From Cylindrotheca closterium (lineage: Eukaryota; Bacillariophyta; Bacillariophyceae; Bacillariales; Bacillariaceae): DNA of 64,000 nt. Where the stretch lies: contig CAKOGP040000224.1 of the NCBI GenBank assembly GCA_933822405.4, forward strand, positions 187,023-251,022, written 5' to 3'. Shown piece by piece: positions 28,629 through 38,268 of the stretch; positions within the stretch are counted from its first letter, which is position 1, and every line of letters starts with the position of its first letter. Both the position numbers and the translations under genes were made by a program. The notes beneath the pieces are model-generated. The model saw nothing but the letters and a program-made list of their open reading frames with translations, did no database searches and was not told the DNA's origin.

Positions 28629-30077
28629 ATGAGTGATTGGTCTACGCTTCCACCACCGGAAATATCAGCAAAACAATGCCAAAAACTCACTGATAAGTAC
28701 TTTGAGAAAGGTGTGCCTTTGGCAGGACGTCCTATGATGATTCCCTTCACCAAACAAGCCTTTTTAATGGGTGAACTGCAACCTGTGACAACACGAAACT
28801 CGGAAAGTGGAAATCGTACCATAGAACACGTCCAAGTCCGCCCTGGGAAGGAAAAAAAGCTTCAAATCTTATCCACAAATGATGCCAAACAATGGCTACT
28901 TAAAAAGGCCCAACCAGCGCTAACAAAACCCCCCGTAACAGCTCCAGTAACCCAGAAACCAACACAATCCTCCACGTTTGCCAAACAAACACAGTCTCAG
29001 ACGTCCAACAACACCTCAGCGTCACCATCAAGCTCTAAAAGGTCAATTCCGCAAAGCAAGAGCCAACAGGCAGCTGCGCCAATACCATTTCATCCGACCA
29101 TGGTGGAAATTCACGAGGAATTCAACGAAGACGGCACTCAAACCAAAGGTGATGTCGTGAATGTTTCCTCAGAGTTCCAAGCTCTGATGGATAAGATTGG
29201 ACAGGGGGATACAATGAGCTTTCCACAAGGTACTGATATGAGTGGTGAGACGAAGGAAGAGCAACCAGAAAATGGCAGTGATGAAGAAATGATTACAATA
29301 GACTACGACGACACCCCGCAAAAGCAATTATCAGATCCTGAATACGACCAACTCGCCCAACGCTTGGACGAATTGGCAAGATTGGAAGAATCAGAGAATC
29401 AAAGACTTCAGGAAGGAACAAGTAATAGTAAGCTGAAGGCGCAACGAGCTGCCGGCAACAAAAAGAAGAATTCAAGTGGCAGTGGAGGCTGGAACAAGGG
29501 ATTTCTGAATCAACCCAAGAAGAACAAGTCTGCCCAGAAGCGTGCAACTACCCGGACTCAATCCAACTCTACCAAGAATAGTCAATCCTCTGGTCAAGCG
29601 GCTGCTGGAACTTCCAGCAAGAGCGAAGTGCTACCAATTCCCACTTCACCAGAGTCTCAAATCCCACAATCCACTCCAGCAGCCGAAACGACTCCATTGC
29701 CACCCGCCACAACAGGAGGTGTCGCATTCGACTTGTCACAAAACCAAGTCCAAGAAATTCCATCGCTTCCTGGTACTCGACCTTTGCCACCTCGAAACAA
29801 TGTTTCGATGCCACCCAACCAAGCTGAACCTACAGTCGACGAAACTACACGAATTATGAACTCCACTGCCTTTTCAGGGGTTGTACAAGAACGGCCGACT
29901 GTTTCCGTAGCACCCGAGGGTGAACAGATACAGGAAACCAATACCATTCAAGAACGAAGCGCACCACCCCAGAGCAAGTTTCGACGCAGACGACAACAGC
30001 AACAACAAATGCAACAAAAACCACAAGATCAATCAAAGAAGAAGCTATCTCGATTTGCTCAAGAACGAATGGGATAA
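28629..30077 (+). CDS. URI/prefoldin-like protein (unconventional prefoldin RPB5 interactor type)
   Basis: 482 residues from the ATG at 28629. The first 100 residues fit a prefoldin-alpha beta-hairpin: GRPMMIPFTKQAFLMGELQP (about 35-54) followed by EHVQVRPGKEKKLQILSTND and AKQWLLKKA, like the 'vPl...AF..GkL' and 'G..y....s...A' pattern of URI/RMP. In the middle is an acidic stretch with EMITIDYDDTP and a short helix EYDQLAQRLDELARLEESEN; then GWNKGFLNQPKKNKS (about 286-300). Near the C-terminus STAFSGVVQERPTVS resembles the short (A)F(S/T)G.V.E motif of URI. In other eukaryotes URI assembles RNA polymerase subunits with the R2TP complex. The long linkers are Gln/Ser/Pro-rich and low complexity. 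Assignment rests on these motifs only; flanking coiled-coil helices are weak, so confidence is moderate. Confidence 0.55.
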   Translation: MSDWSTLPPPEISAKQCQKLTDKYFEKGVPLAGRPMMIPFTKQAFLMGELQPVTTRNSESGNRTIEHVQVRPGKEKKLQILSTNDAKQWLLKKAQPALTKPPVTAPVTQKPTQSSTFAKQTQSQTSNNTSASPSSSKRSIPQSKSQQAAAPIPFHPTMVEIHEEFNEDGTQTKGDVVNVSSEFQALMDKIGQGDTMSFPQGTDMSGETKEEQPENGSDEEMITIDYDDTPQKQLSDPEYDQLAQRLDELARLEESENQRLQEGTSNSKLKAQRAAGNKKKNSSGSGGWNKGFLNQPKKNKSAQKRATTRTQSNSTKNSQSSGQAAAGTSSKSEVLPIPTSPESQIPQSTPAAETTPLPPATTGGVAFDLSQNQVQEIPSLPGTRPLPPRNNVSMPPNQAEPTVDETTRIMNSTAFSGVVQERPTVSVAPEGEQIQETNTIQERSAPPQSKFRRRRQQQQQMQQKPQDQSKKKLSRFAQERMG

Positions 30078-30223
30078 TCCTAATATACTGAAAGTACCAT
30101 GAACATGTTCTGACATAAAATTCTATCGTGTCAACTACCTTCCACTTGTTGGAGATTTAGATCACAGCCATGACTTATATTGTCGAATTCATCAATAAAT
30201 CAGATCTTAGGAAAACACATTGC

Positions 30224-30808
30224 TTAGTCAGCATATGCCAATTTAACTAGACGATTGATTTCAATTTCAACTTCAGTGGCTCCATTTTCTATGGCATGGT
30301 TGGCCGCCGACATGAGAATGCTGGCAGTTTCCTCCAAATTCAAACCATTGGTTTCTTCATAATAGTTGGGTTCGGCAGCCTTCGATGAAATGCTGACAAT
30401 GGTATCCCCGGCCTGGAATCCTGCTTCCAGAGCGTTTCCAGTAACACTGCTAACAATAACAAGACCTGGTGCCTCGGCCAAATCCAAACCGGGAGTTCCA
30501 GCCAACGACAAGGGCAATTTCAATTTGCCAATGGCATATGGAGCCTCGTCCTCCTTGCCTCCCTCTTTTTCGGGTTCAGCAGTTTCTCCTTTCAACGCCT
30601 GGACAGCGGCAACGAAAGTATTGGTGTCTACCATATTCTTTGGTCGGTCGGGATTACCTTGAGGTGCTGAAGAATCTTCTTGTGCCGCATCTTGGAGTTG
30701 CGAATTGGACCGATGAAAGGCTTGTGCGGTGGGAAGCAGTGAGAATCCAAACACATTGGCCGTGAAGCAATACATCCAGGTCAGTGTAATTAGTAGCGAC
30801 GACCTCAT
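30224..30808 (-). CDS. Plastid-targeted PDZ-like domain protein
   Basis: A 194-residue protein. The first 22 residues (MRSSLLITLTWMYCFTANVF) are hydrophobic and are followed by G-FSLLPTAQAFHRSN. This resembles the diatom bipartite plastid leader: signal peptide, then cleavage just before Phe (ASAFAP-like), then a Ser/Arg/Thr-rich transit part. The mature region has a PDZ-like fold signature: LKLPLSLAGTPGLDLAEAPG, LVIVSSVTGNALEAGFQAGD (the usual 'G.A..AGl..GD.i' turn), TIVSISS. It ends in a helix and VEIEINRLVKLAYAD. PDZ modules bind peptide C-termini, and single-PDZ plastid proteins of this size are known in algae and plants, but the partner is unknown. It is convergent with the URI-like gene (about 150 bases apart). 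Confidence 0.75.
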   Translation of the reverse strand: MRSSLLITLTWMYCFTANVFGFSLLPTAQAFHRSNSQLQDAAQEDSSAPQGNPDRPKNMVDTNTFVAAVQALKGETAEPEKEGGKEDEAPYAIGKLKLPLSLAGTPGLDLAEAPGLVIVSSVTGNALEAGFQAGDTIVSISSKAAEPNYYEETNGLNLEETASILMSAANHAIENGATEVEIEINRLVKLAYAD

Positions 30809-31314
30809 CTTTCGATAGGACTCTATATTTTGCCTGTAGTATTAGAGTGCTGTTGCTATGATGAACTTTGAACCCGATACGGTTTTTGTTTGTCATGATG
30901 TCAGCGGTATATACGGCAATGTTGATGGAAATTCAAAAATAGATGACGCAATTCCGGACGCACGACAGACGCCTCGCCATCTCCATGCTCGATGGTGAGC
31001 CGCATGCGGTGGTGGTTCATGGTTCATTGTCATGGTGCGGTGGTATTGAGTGGTATGTGTGGGTTGGTTTTGGAAGCTGCAGTATTCTAGAAAGATTGTC
31101 CAGAAAATGTAAAAATGAATGCTCTAATTCTAAATTGTTTATAACGTACCGTATGCGTGCAAACCCGTGACAACACGACAAGAAGTGACCACCAGGCCAC
31201 GAGATGCTATTTTGATTGTTTTGGTAGTAGACCGATTCTTGCTTCTTCTTCTTAGTGCTCCTGACGGCAACGACGCCATGTCAGCTGATTCCATTAGGCC
31301 GCTGGAGTGATCAG
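30809..31314. other. Gap with 21-bp tandem duplication at its end
   Basis: Promoter side of the PDZ gene and 3' flank of the next minus-strand gene. Contains GGTGGTGGTTCATGGTTCAT-like low-complexity sequence near 31010. No gene seen. Confidence 0.35.
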
Positions 31315-31336
31315 CTAGGCCGCTGGAGTTATCAGC
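31295..31336. repeat. 21-bp tandem duplication over the stop codon
   Basis: TAGGCCGCTGGAGTGATCAG+C (31295-31315) and TAGGCCGCTGGAGTTATCAG+C (31316-31336) differ by one base. On the minus strand this is seven codons ending in a stop, so the end of the coding sequence (LITPAA, stop) is repeated once beyond the active stop. Confidence 0.85.
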
Positions 31337-31887
31337 AGGGGGGTACTCAGATTTTCCATATCAGAAGTAGCAAAGTAACTCTTGACCGTTGCCCTATCCA
31401 TGGATGTAGGTGAAGGAGGAACACACAACAAGTTATAGTCAGAGTCCATCTTCATGTATGCACCGAATGCTGCTCGCTCATCTTTCTTGGCTGTAATGTA
31501 TGCAATGATGGCACCCTTTGCTGATGTTCTTCGGCATGTCTCTGCAATTGCCCAAGCATCTTCAATTCCTTCTTCAAACTGTCTCTCTTGTTCATCCATC
31601 ACAGAATCAATGTGCAAATCCCTCAAAGCACCTTGTTCATCCCCTGAACTAGGAAGAAATGCCTCAATGCCTCGGGTCTCGCTGACACTCATTCCTTCTG
31701 TGACAGCTCCAAGCCACAGGCTCATATTCTGATGGTATTCAGCCGAGAAGTAGCAGTTCTTTCTCTCTCGTATTGTATATTCACTTCGAGACATGACAAC
31801 AAAGATCTCTACGGTCTCATTGAAACTCACTGATGTCTTGCGTCTGGGTGTGTGTGGTGTGTTGTTCTTGCAGAAGCATCCGGGCAT
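31315..31887 (-). CDS. VMDEQ-family protein, diverged member (31 kb)
   Basis: A 190-residue protein. It keeps the order of the family core but in diverged form: TSVSFNETVEIFVV, SRSEYTIRERKNCYFSAEYH (Y-F in place of W-Y), SETRGIEAF for RGLE, LHIDSVMDEQERQFEEG, then SAKGAIIAYITAKKDERAAF and GAYMKMD. The N-terminus MPGCFCKNNTPHTPRRK is short and Cys-containing. There is no long Ser/Lys-rich tail; the C-terminus ends SDMENLSTPLLITPAA. The VMDEQ..Q block and RG.E anchor the assignment. Its stop codon lies in a 21-bp tandem duplication. Function unknown. Confidence 0.75.
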   Translation of the reverse strand: MPGCFCKNNTPHTPRRKTSVSFNETVEIFVVMSRSEYTIRERKNCYFSAEYHQNMSLWLGAVTEGMSVSETRGIEAFLPSSGDEQGALRDLHIDSVMDEQERQFEEGIEDAWAIAETCRRTSAKGAIIAYITAKKDERAAFGAYMKMDSDYNLLCVPPSPTSMDRATVKSYFATSDMENLSTPLLITPAA

Positions 31888-33088
31888 GGTGATGTGGTGC
31901 TTGGTGTTGTATTTTGATCAGAATTTGTCTTGCGTTGCTGATTTGTGAGCGACTGTGAATTCATCGAGAGTATCGTGATTGAATCACACGATGCATCCTT
32001 CGCGTCTGAACTGAAATCACATGAGATGAACTGAAACGAACATCATCAATCTTGCCGTTGCAGATAATCGTTGCCATGGAAGTTATCATCATTTTTGTCC
32101 AAATCCACCAAAAATCCACCAAAAATCCCTCCAACTGGCAAGTCGTGTGCAAGTCACGAATAAGTTGCGGTCGTAAAGGTCGAGTTTCGCGGAAATCGAT
32201 CCATGCCATGCCGTCACTGCAAAGCCATAAAAATAAAAGCCAGAGGTACAGAGTACCATAATGATGACCAAATCACCCTATTCCTTTTATTACTCTTGCC
32301 TCTTCGAGGCTATAGATACGAAAGCACCACTGTGCAAGTGGTACCTCATGGGCACTTCAAGGGTCAAAATTCAAGAAATTGTTGTCACAAACTTCAACCA
32401 AATACTACTCAATGTCAGTAATGTCACGCATGATAGTTTCCAACGCCCATAGCGGAATATGCAGATCGACAGCACTACAGTATTGGTGTGAAAGTTGTCT
32501 TCGATGACATTATAATAGTACTGTAGTGAATTTTCTCTTTGGCACCTACCAGGGTACCGGTACCTACCGGTACGAGCGACATCGTACTCAAAATGGAAAA
32601 TGGTTATTTCCTGCATGCGTGCAGCTACCGGTATGGGGTCGTGATCATTGTAGACGTACGTACACGTACAGGTACTGTACCCATGACGCGCACAATAATG
32701 AGTCCAACGAAAATTTGCGAAACTGTTCTTTGTCGCGACAACTGGCGACGATGGGTGCCTCTTCGACATTGTGAGAAATAGGGATACCTCCATACCGGTA
32801 GGAATTATGCCCACTTATTAGTATTTTTCGTATTACGATCAGCAGTAGCGATCCTATAAGTACACCGGTACCCAAGACAGGCCTTATTATATTTAATTTG
32901 ATTGACCACGAATAAGTACAATTTGATTTGAGAATAATTGTAGAAACGCCGTTTTGGAAGTCAGTGTGGAGGTTCGTAATATTGGCCTCTAATCAGTTGG
33001 AAATCCAAATAATTAGCGCAGATCACATTTCTGAGGCGGATCGCAAAAATCAAGACCACAATAATAACCGATAACACTTCTGAATACC
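31888..33088. other. Gap with a cluster of TACCGGTA palindromes
   Basis: No gene seen. TACCGGTA occurs at 32555, 32565, 32626 and 32793, the densest cluster in the window. Also CAAATCCACCAAAAATCCAC-type short repeats near 32100. CGATAACACTT at 33069-33079 lies just before the next ATG and recurs near the gene at 36-38 kb. Confidence 0.5.
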
Positions 33089-34501
33089 ATGGCGATGGTC
33101 GATGAATCATCCTCGCAAGCCCCTCAGCCGTGCATTGCCGCTTACAGCGGGTTCAGCAAATCTTTGCGGACAGTCACAGAAGACACAATGAGTCTGGATG
33201 AGGACGAAAACCTGCCAGGCGTTTCGCAACACACAGAATTGTGTGCTAGCAGTAATGAGGACGACGACACATGTTCAATTGCCACTCATGAAGACGATAT
33301 ATACGATGATATCCATGATAGTGCTAGAACAAGAACTAGAAGTAGAACTAGGCGAATTGCATTTGCACCCATGGCCACAAGACACCCCATCATTTCAAGA
33401 GCCGAGTACTCACGAGATGAAGTGGAGGAATCCTGGTGGACCCCAAAACAACGGGAGGTCCTGAATAAGGCACACAACAAAACTGTAGATCGATTAGAGA
33501 CAGGCCTTAAAGAGAAGAAATCCGCTCCTTATCGAGGGCTGGAAAAGATTGCCATCGATGGGTATCACCGAATGGTGGAAGCCAAAAATATGTATGTTGA
33601 TACAGTCATGGACGAGCAACAACGCCAATGGAATGCAGGTGACCTGGACTTGGACTGGGAAGTCATCGCCAACCTTACCCATCAAATTTCGAGAAGAAGT
33701 ACGCAGGAAGCCCTCATGTACGCTTTGTACGATGAAAATGAGGCTCGAGAAGCCTATCAAACCATAAAGGTCAAGGACCTGTTCGAAATGTCCATTTCCG
33801 ATATTGGTGTCGATATCTCTGAACGCACTGATCGGTCTGAAATGGACTACCTAGAAGGATCTGCCCTGCTCGACAATGACCTCGACTACCACTCGGACGA
33901 AGACGTGGGCAAGCTGAAACGGCAAGAGTCATCCATTCGAATCACCAAGGAGCGAGGTCTCAATAAGTCACCCAAGAAATCCAAAAAGAAGAAAAGGAGG
34001 GACAGCAAAAAGAAAAAGAAAACAAAATCCAAGAAACAAGAGGAGGAACCATCCGAATCTGAAGCAAACGATGAAGAGGGAGAGCGATCCGAAGTCGACA
34101 TGCTCATTCAAGATTTTGCCGATGCGTTGGGGGAGTCCACTCGGTCAACTCGCACCGAAGGAGGGGAATCAAAGAAGAAGAAAAGTAAGAGCAGAAGCAA
34201 GACTGTTAGCAGTGACAGTAGATCCAAGAAGAAGAAGAAGAAGGAAACGAAAAATAAGCCATCGGATCTAGACATCTCTCCCGAATCGAACGATTCTTCT
34301 GATGGCTTCTGGTCACTATCTGCACCTTCTTTGTTTGACTCAAAACCCACGACTTCTTCGCCTTCCAAGAAGAAGAAGAAATCCAAAAAGGACTCAACAG
34401 GTTTGAAATTAAAAGCTGATTCACTTCGAGTCAGTACCAAGAAGAACAACCCTGTCACGCAACTTGCTGCCACATGTCTTCACCGCATAAGAGCTCCATG
34501 A
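33089..34501 (+). CDS. VMDEQ-family protein with Lys/Ser-rich tail (33 kb)
   Basis: A 470-residue protein starting at ACCATGG. About 85 residues of acidic, low-complexity sequence precede the core, which reads RRIAFAPMATRHPIISRAEY (about 88-107), ESWWTPKQREVL, a TVDRLETGLKEKKS linker, PYRGLEKIA, MYVDTVMDEQQRQW (about 170-183), RRSTQEALMYALYDENEARE and AYQTIKV. The rest is a long tail with an acidic Ser/Asp segment and lysine runs (KKSKKKKRRDSKKKK, SRSKKKKKKETK) and the motif SSDGFWSLSAPS followed by KPTTSSPSKKKKKSKK. That last motif is shared with the next gene, so the two are a closer pair. Lysine runs could direct it to the nucleus (inference). Function unknown. Confidence 0.82.
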   Translation: MAMVDESSSQAPQPCIAAYSGFSKSLRTVTEDTMSLDEDENLPGVSQHTELCASSNEDDDTCSIATHEDDIYDDIHDSARTRTRSRTRRIAFAPMATRHPIISRAEYSRDEVEESWWTPKQREVLNKAHNKTVDRLETGLKEKKSAPYRGLEKIAIDGYHRMVEAKNMYVDTVMDEQQRQWNAGDLDLDWEVIANLTHQISRRSTQEALMYALYDENEAREAYQTIKVKDLFEMSISDIGVDISERTDRSEMDYLEGSALLDNDLDYHSDEDVGKLKRQESSIRITKERGLNKSPKKSKKKKRRDSKKKKKTKSKKQEEEPSESEANDEEGERSEVDMLIQDFADALGESTRSTRTEGGESKKKKSKSRSKTVSSDSRSKKKKKKETKNKPSDLDISPESNDSSDGFWSLSAPSLFDSKPTTSSPSKKKKKSKKDSTGLKLKADSLRVSTKKNNPVTQLAATCLHRIRAP

Positions 34502-35282
34502 TGATTGCCATTCATTCATCATTCGAACTCACGAGGACAATCTTGCTTACCGGCCACTGTATTAATAGTATCTATAAATACCACAAGAAGAACCGCCATC
34601 ATATTAATAATTCAAAATTGACGGTGTTTTGCCAGTACCGTTCGGTATTGGATTCATAGAGGGTGTGTTTTAAAAGTTAGTGGAACTCTAATTGACGGTG
34701 GCTTTCCAATATCGGTACCGTACTGATCAACGCCACTGGATATTTTGGTGTCACAAAGGGATACAAAAAAGTGTCTGGATCAATAACTATGGACAGAAAC
34801 CAGGGTCTCCAACTTGCATCATCTATCTGTCCCGTTTTTGTTGAACACCAGCACGGGATATCGAAGTATGGTCGAATTGTAAACATGCCATATGTGGAGA
34901 ATTCCATGTCTCGGACACGGAGCACAAATCTATCACTCTCTTATGTTTTCAGAGACATCGCAATGACTTCCGTTAAGCAATGATACACCGAGAAGCTTCT
35001 TTCAGACCGGAAACCACGGAATCAGTGTACCCGCCTCCTCTTTTGATGAATAAGCGTAAAGTGTTCGCTACACAAATATATAATAAGCCACCTGGTACCA
35101 CGGTGAAACTTTCTCGGATTGCGGGTTCCTTGCACTTCCCACAAACTGGCATAAAAGAGGTTTTTTACCAACTCAGTCACACACCCCTTTCTTACGATTG
35201 AATTCCCTTACGGCACCCACTCATTATTTCAATCAATACTCAACCAACTACCAACTACCAACTACCAACTATACTATCAACT
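34502..35282. other. Gap between two family members
   Basis: No gene seen. Just before the next ATG is a heptamer microsatellite, CCAACTA repeated about four times (35243-35271), within the 5' leader. Confidence 0.4.
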
Positions 35283-36221
35283 ATGACAATGCGCACACAG
35301 ATGGAAACCAATAGAGCAATTACCGATTATGATGAACCTCTAGAGAAGCCTGTTGTTTCCCAAGATGAAAATGATTGCACAGAATCCACAGACTCATTCA
35401 CAGAGTTTGCTGGTGAAAGCATATCTCATTATTCCAACAACCCCGAATCCAAACACCGCATCACCTTTGCTCCCGAGCTAGAGGTGTGTGAGATTCCACA
35501 CCGAGAAGACATGACCGATGAGGAATACCATCTCGCTTTCTATTCGAAAAATGAAATTGCCTTTATGAATGAAGAGCAAAATGAAACAGCGGATCGCATT
35601 GAAGCTGGTAAGAAAGCCAAGAAATCAACGACTTACAGGGGGCTAGAAGCTTGGACGCAAATGGGACAACATGAAATGAACCAAAGGATCTTCTCCTGTG
35701 TTGATTCTGTCCTTGATGAACAGGACAAGCAGTGGACCAAGGGGCGCAACAGCACTCGGCGAATCGCCAAAGCTTCCAAAGGCCTTACCAAGACCAGCCG
35801 AAAAATTGCCTTGGAGCTTGCCAAGCAAGATGAAAAGGAAGCTCGTAAGGTTTATGAGGAACACTTGGATGAACACGATAAAGCGGCGCAAGAAGAACCA
35901 TTCCACCTTCCTCTCGTTGCTGTGATCACCAACAGCACCATTATGAAGAAATCTAAGAAGTACACTCCAGACTCTCTCAGGTCTCTGAACGCCAGCAGTC
36001 ATTCGATGGATCTTGGTCTTTCAATGCACTCTCACGATTCTTGTGACAGTGGCTTATGGTCACTCTCTTCCAGTTCCATCTTGGAAAAACCTACCACGCC
36101 AAAGAAGAAAAGAAAATCCAAGAAGAAGTCTGCCGCAAGAGAGGGCAAGGCTGAAAAAGAAACACCTGCCAAGACTACCGCATCACGACGAAAGAAGATT
36201 AACAAAGTGATGGTTGTCTAA
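35283..36221 (+). CDS. VMDEQ-family protein with Lys-rich tail (35 kb)
   Basis: A 312-residue protein. An acidic N-terminal stretch leads to the core: HRITFAPELEVCEIPHREDM (about 58-77), TDEEYHLAFYSKNEIAFM (F-Y for W-Y), TADRIEAGKKAKKSTTYRGL with E-A-W, FSCVDSVLDEQDKQW (V-L-D-E-Q variant), TSRKIALELAKQDEKEARKV and YEE. The tail has SGLWSLSSSSILEKPTTPKK followed by KRKSKKKSA, closely like the tail of the preceding gene (GFWSLSAPS, KPTTSSPSKKKKKSKK). Same strand and 780 bases from that gene, so they look like a local duplication that has diverged strongly in the core but kept the tail motif. No membrane segment. Function unknown. Confidence 0.82.
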   Translation: MTMRTQMETNRAITDYDEPLEKPVVSQDENDCTESTDSFTEFAGESISHYSNNPESKHRITFAPELEVCEIPHREDMTDEEYHLAFYSKNEIAFMNEEQNETADRIEAGKKAKKSTTYRGLEAWTQMGQHEMNQRIFSCVDSVLDEQDKQWTKGRNSTRRIAKASKGLTKTSRKIALELAKQDEKEARKVYEEHLDEHDKAAQEEPFHLPLVAVITNSTIMKKSKKYTPDSLRSLNASSHSMDLGLSMHSHDSCDSGLWSLSSSSILEKPTTPKKKRKSKKKSAAREGKAEKETPAKTTASRRKKINKVMVV

Positions 36222-36348
36222 TAATGAGAACCCACGCATAAGCCTAGATAGATATTATACACATTACATTTTTTCATAAACAAAATTTTGTGTGCTATAT
36301 ATTTCCTTTTAATGGGTTGTAGCAAGAATACTGTCTTGTTGTAACCTC

Positions 36349-38268
36349 CTACAAGGCAACGAGGGTGCGTTTGACCTCAGAGGTATCCATTTCTGCAAAC
36401 TCATCGCTCAATCCAGATGATTGCGATGGTTCCATCTTGGTGATGATTGCGATCGCCTTCTTCATCCCCTTGACCTTTTTCTTGTCCGTTTTGGTGCTTT
36501 TGGCCTTCTTCTTTCGCTTGTTCTTCTTCTTGGAATCCTGAAGTTTTCGCTTCACCTTTTGGTAAATTCCAGTAGTACTACTGGAATCTTTCTTGGAAAA
36601 GATCTTGGTTTTCCGGGTCTTCTTTTTTTGCACAGACACGGTCGTGGGTGGAGCAAGTCGTTCTTCGTACTCAATGGCACCAAACTCCGATTCGGAATCG
36701 ATGCTTCCGGATGATACAACACTAAGAATATCGCTCATTTCACCCGAACCATGATTGCTTGCTATTCTCATTGGCATTGATAATGATCTATCGTGCGAGC
36801 GATTGCTGTTGTTTTCCTGTTGTTGTTGTTGTTGTTCTGGGCCATGGTCGCTTGTGATTCTCAATGGCATTGGGAGTGAAGTCAATGTCCTCTTTGCAGT
36901 GTTCACGGGACTCCAGCGTCCATTCTGCATCTGATTAGTGCCTCCTTCTTGCTGTTCCTTGCCCTTGAGACCAGACCAAGTTCTCTTGGGGGAGGCGGGA
37001 CTCCATCGGCTTTCCACAACAGCAGAGTTCTTTCGAGCTCGATGCTTCTTCTTGATGGACTTGGCTTTTGGCGAGACAACCATTGGACTCAATTGGTAGA
37101 CTTCTTCTTGTATTTTTCGGCAGTGCCCAGTCTCGGATCGCATCGAATGATCCAAAAGATCATTTTCCGTAGATGAGTCATCGCCCAAGTAGAATGGAAT
37201 GGCTTCCAGGGCATCCAATTGTGCCCTCTGGATGGCATCAATGGTGCAGGCTCGGGAATGTGCATAGGAAGCTTGAGCCAGCGTGTCGGCATCGTCAATG
37301 TCTGCGTCCCACTGGACTTCTTGCTCGTCCATGACAGCATCCACAAGAGTATGAATGCGTGCTTCACTTGCCTCGTCATCGGGTTTGCAAGACTCCCGTA
37401 GCAAGCCCTCAGCGGGCAAGCAGGCCATGAGTGTCAGTGGCAACGAGGTCGATCTTGTGTTTGTGGTAGAGCTTGATGAGGAGGATTCTTCTGATGGCAA
37501 GATGTGATCCATTACCATGGGAAGTGGGCCCTGTTCTTGCATCTTGGCTGCTCGTTTGGCTCTGGCATCTTCCTTGTAGCGAGCCACTACCATGGCAGCC
37601 ATTTCTTCAGGTTTGTACCAAACCGTTCCAATCTCCTCCAACGAGAAGTCTTCTCGGTTTGGAATGGTATGAATCTCATTGTGTTGGCGCACAAAGACCA
37701 CCCGTTTCGTCCCAGCAGGCACCATCATATCATCACACGAAGATGCGGAATAAGAGCAGCAGGATGCAGAGGACGAGGAGGTAACCGAGTAGGCCTTGGA
37801 GACAATGGAAGAGAGACTGTCATCATCACTGTCCTCGTCAGGAACAACATTATCGTGGACAATAGTTTCGGCATCTTGAAAGGCTGCCGTTTCCAGGGCC
37901 GACAAGACCCTGATTTGCGACATGATACTATCGTCATCATCACTGTCATCGCTGTCGTTTTCATGGACCATCGTGTCGTCCACCAATTTGACTTGTGAGT
38001 CGAGGCTGTGATCATCATCATGATCATTGCATTGGAAGCAACCTTCCAAGGATGGGAGACGAAGTTTGGTATCGTCATCATCTTCAGCACTCAACTGGCT
38101 CATTCTGCGAACGAGGGGCAGCATTATGGCGTCTGCTGCTTGTGAGGATACTTTAGCACTGCAGGAGTGAGGTCTCATGGCAACTTCTTGTGAGTCTGTG
38201 GAAAGATCTCTGGAATGTTGCCCTTGCAGGTTATGATGAGTGCGATTTGCAAACTGTTGGGGCACCAT
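36349..38268 (-). CDS. VMDEQ-family protein, long variant without RGLE (36-38 kb)
   Basis: About 639 residues from the ATG at 38268 (MVPQQFANRTHHNLQ). An acidic, Asp/Ser-rich N-terminal third precedes the core: TKRVVFVRQHNEIHTIPNRE, DFSLEEIGTVWYKPEEMAAM, then a Ser-rich insert where RGLE would be (only AEGLL remains). The second half is intact: IHTLVDAVMDEQEVQWDADI, IDAIQRAQLDALEAIPFY. The C-terminal half is disordered: VSPKAKSIKKKHRARK, repeated MPLRITSDHG / MPMRIASNHG units, glutamine runs, and a long Lys-rich end (KRKLQDSKKKNKRKKKAKST). It is convergent with the 35-kb member (128 bases between stops). Upstream lie two copies of CGATAACACTT also found before the 33-kb member. Function unknown. 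Confidence 0.8.
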   Translation of the reverse strand: MVPQQFANRTHHNLQGQHSRDLSTDSQEVAMRPHSCSAKVSSQAADAIMLPLVRRMSQLSAEDDDDTKLRLPSLEGCFQCNDHDDDHSLDSQVKLVDDTMVHENDSDDSDDDDSIMSQIRVLSALETAAFQDAETIVHDNVVPDEDSDDDSLSSIVSKAYSVTSSSSASCCSYSASSCDDMMVPAGTKRVVFVRQHNEIHTIPNREDFSLEEIGTVWYKPEEMAAMVVARYKEDARAKRAAKMQEQGPLPMVMDHILPSEESSSSSSTTNTRSTSLPLTLMACLPAEGLLRESCKPDDEASEARIHTLVDAVMDEQEVQWDADIDDADTLAQASYAHSRACTIDAIQRAQLDALEAIPFYLGDDSSTENDLLDHSMRSETGHCRKIQEEVYQLSPMVVSPKAKSIKKKHRARKNSAVVESRWSPASPKRTWSGLKGKEQQEGGTNQMQNGRWSPVNTAKRTLTSLPMPLRITSDHGPEQQQQQQENNSNRSHDRSLSMPMRIASNHGSGEMSDILSVVSSGSIDSESEFGAIEYEERLAPPTTVSVQKKKTRKTKIFSKKDSSSTTGIYQKVKRKLQDSKKKNKRKKKAKSTKTDKKKVKGMKKAIAIITKMEPSQSSGLSDEFAEMDTSEVKRTLVAL

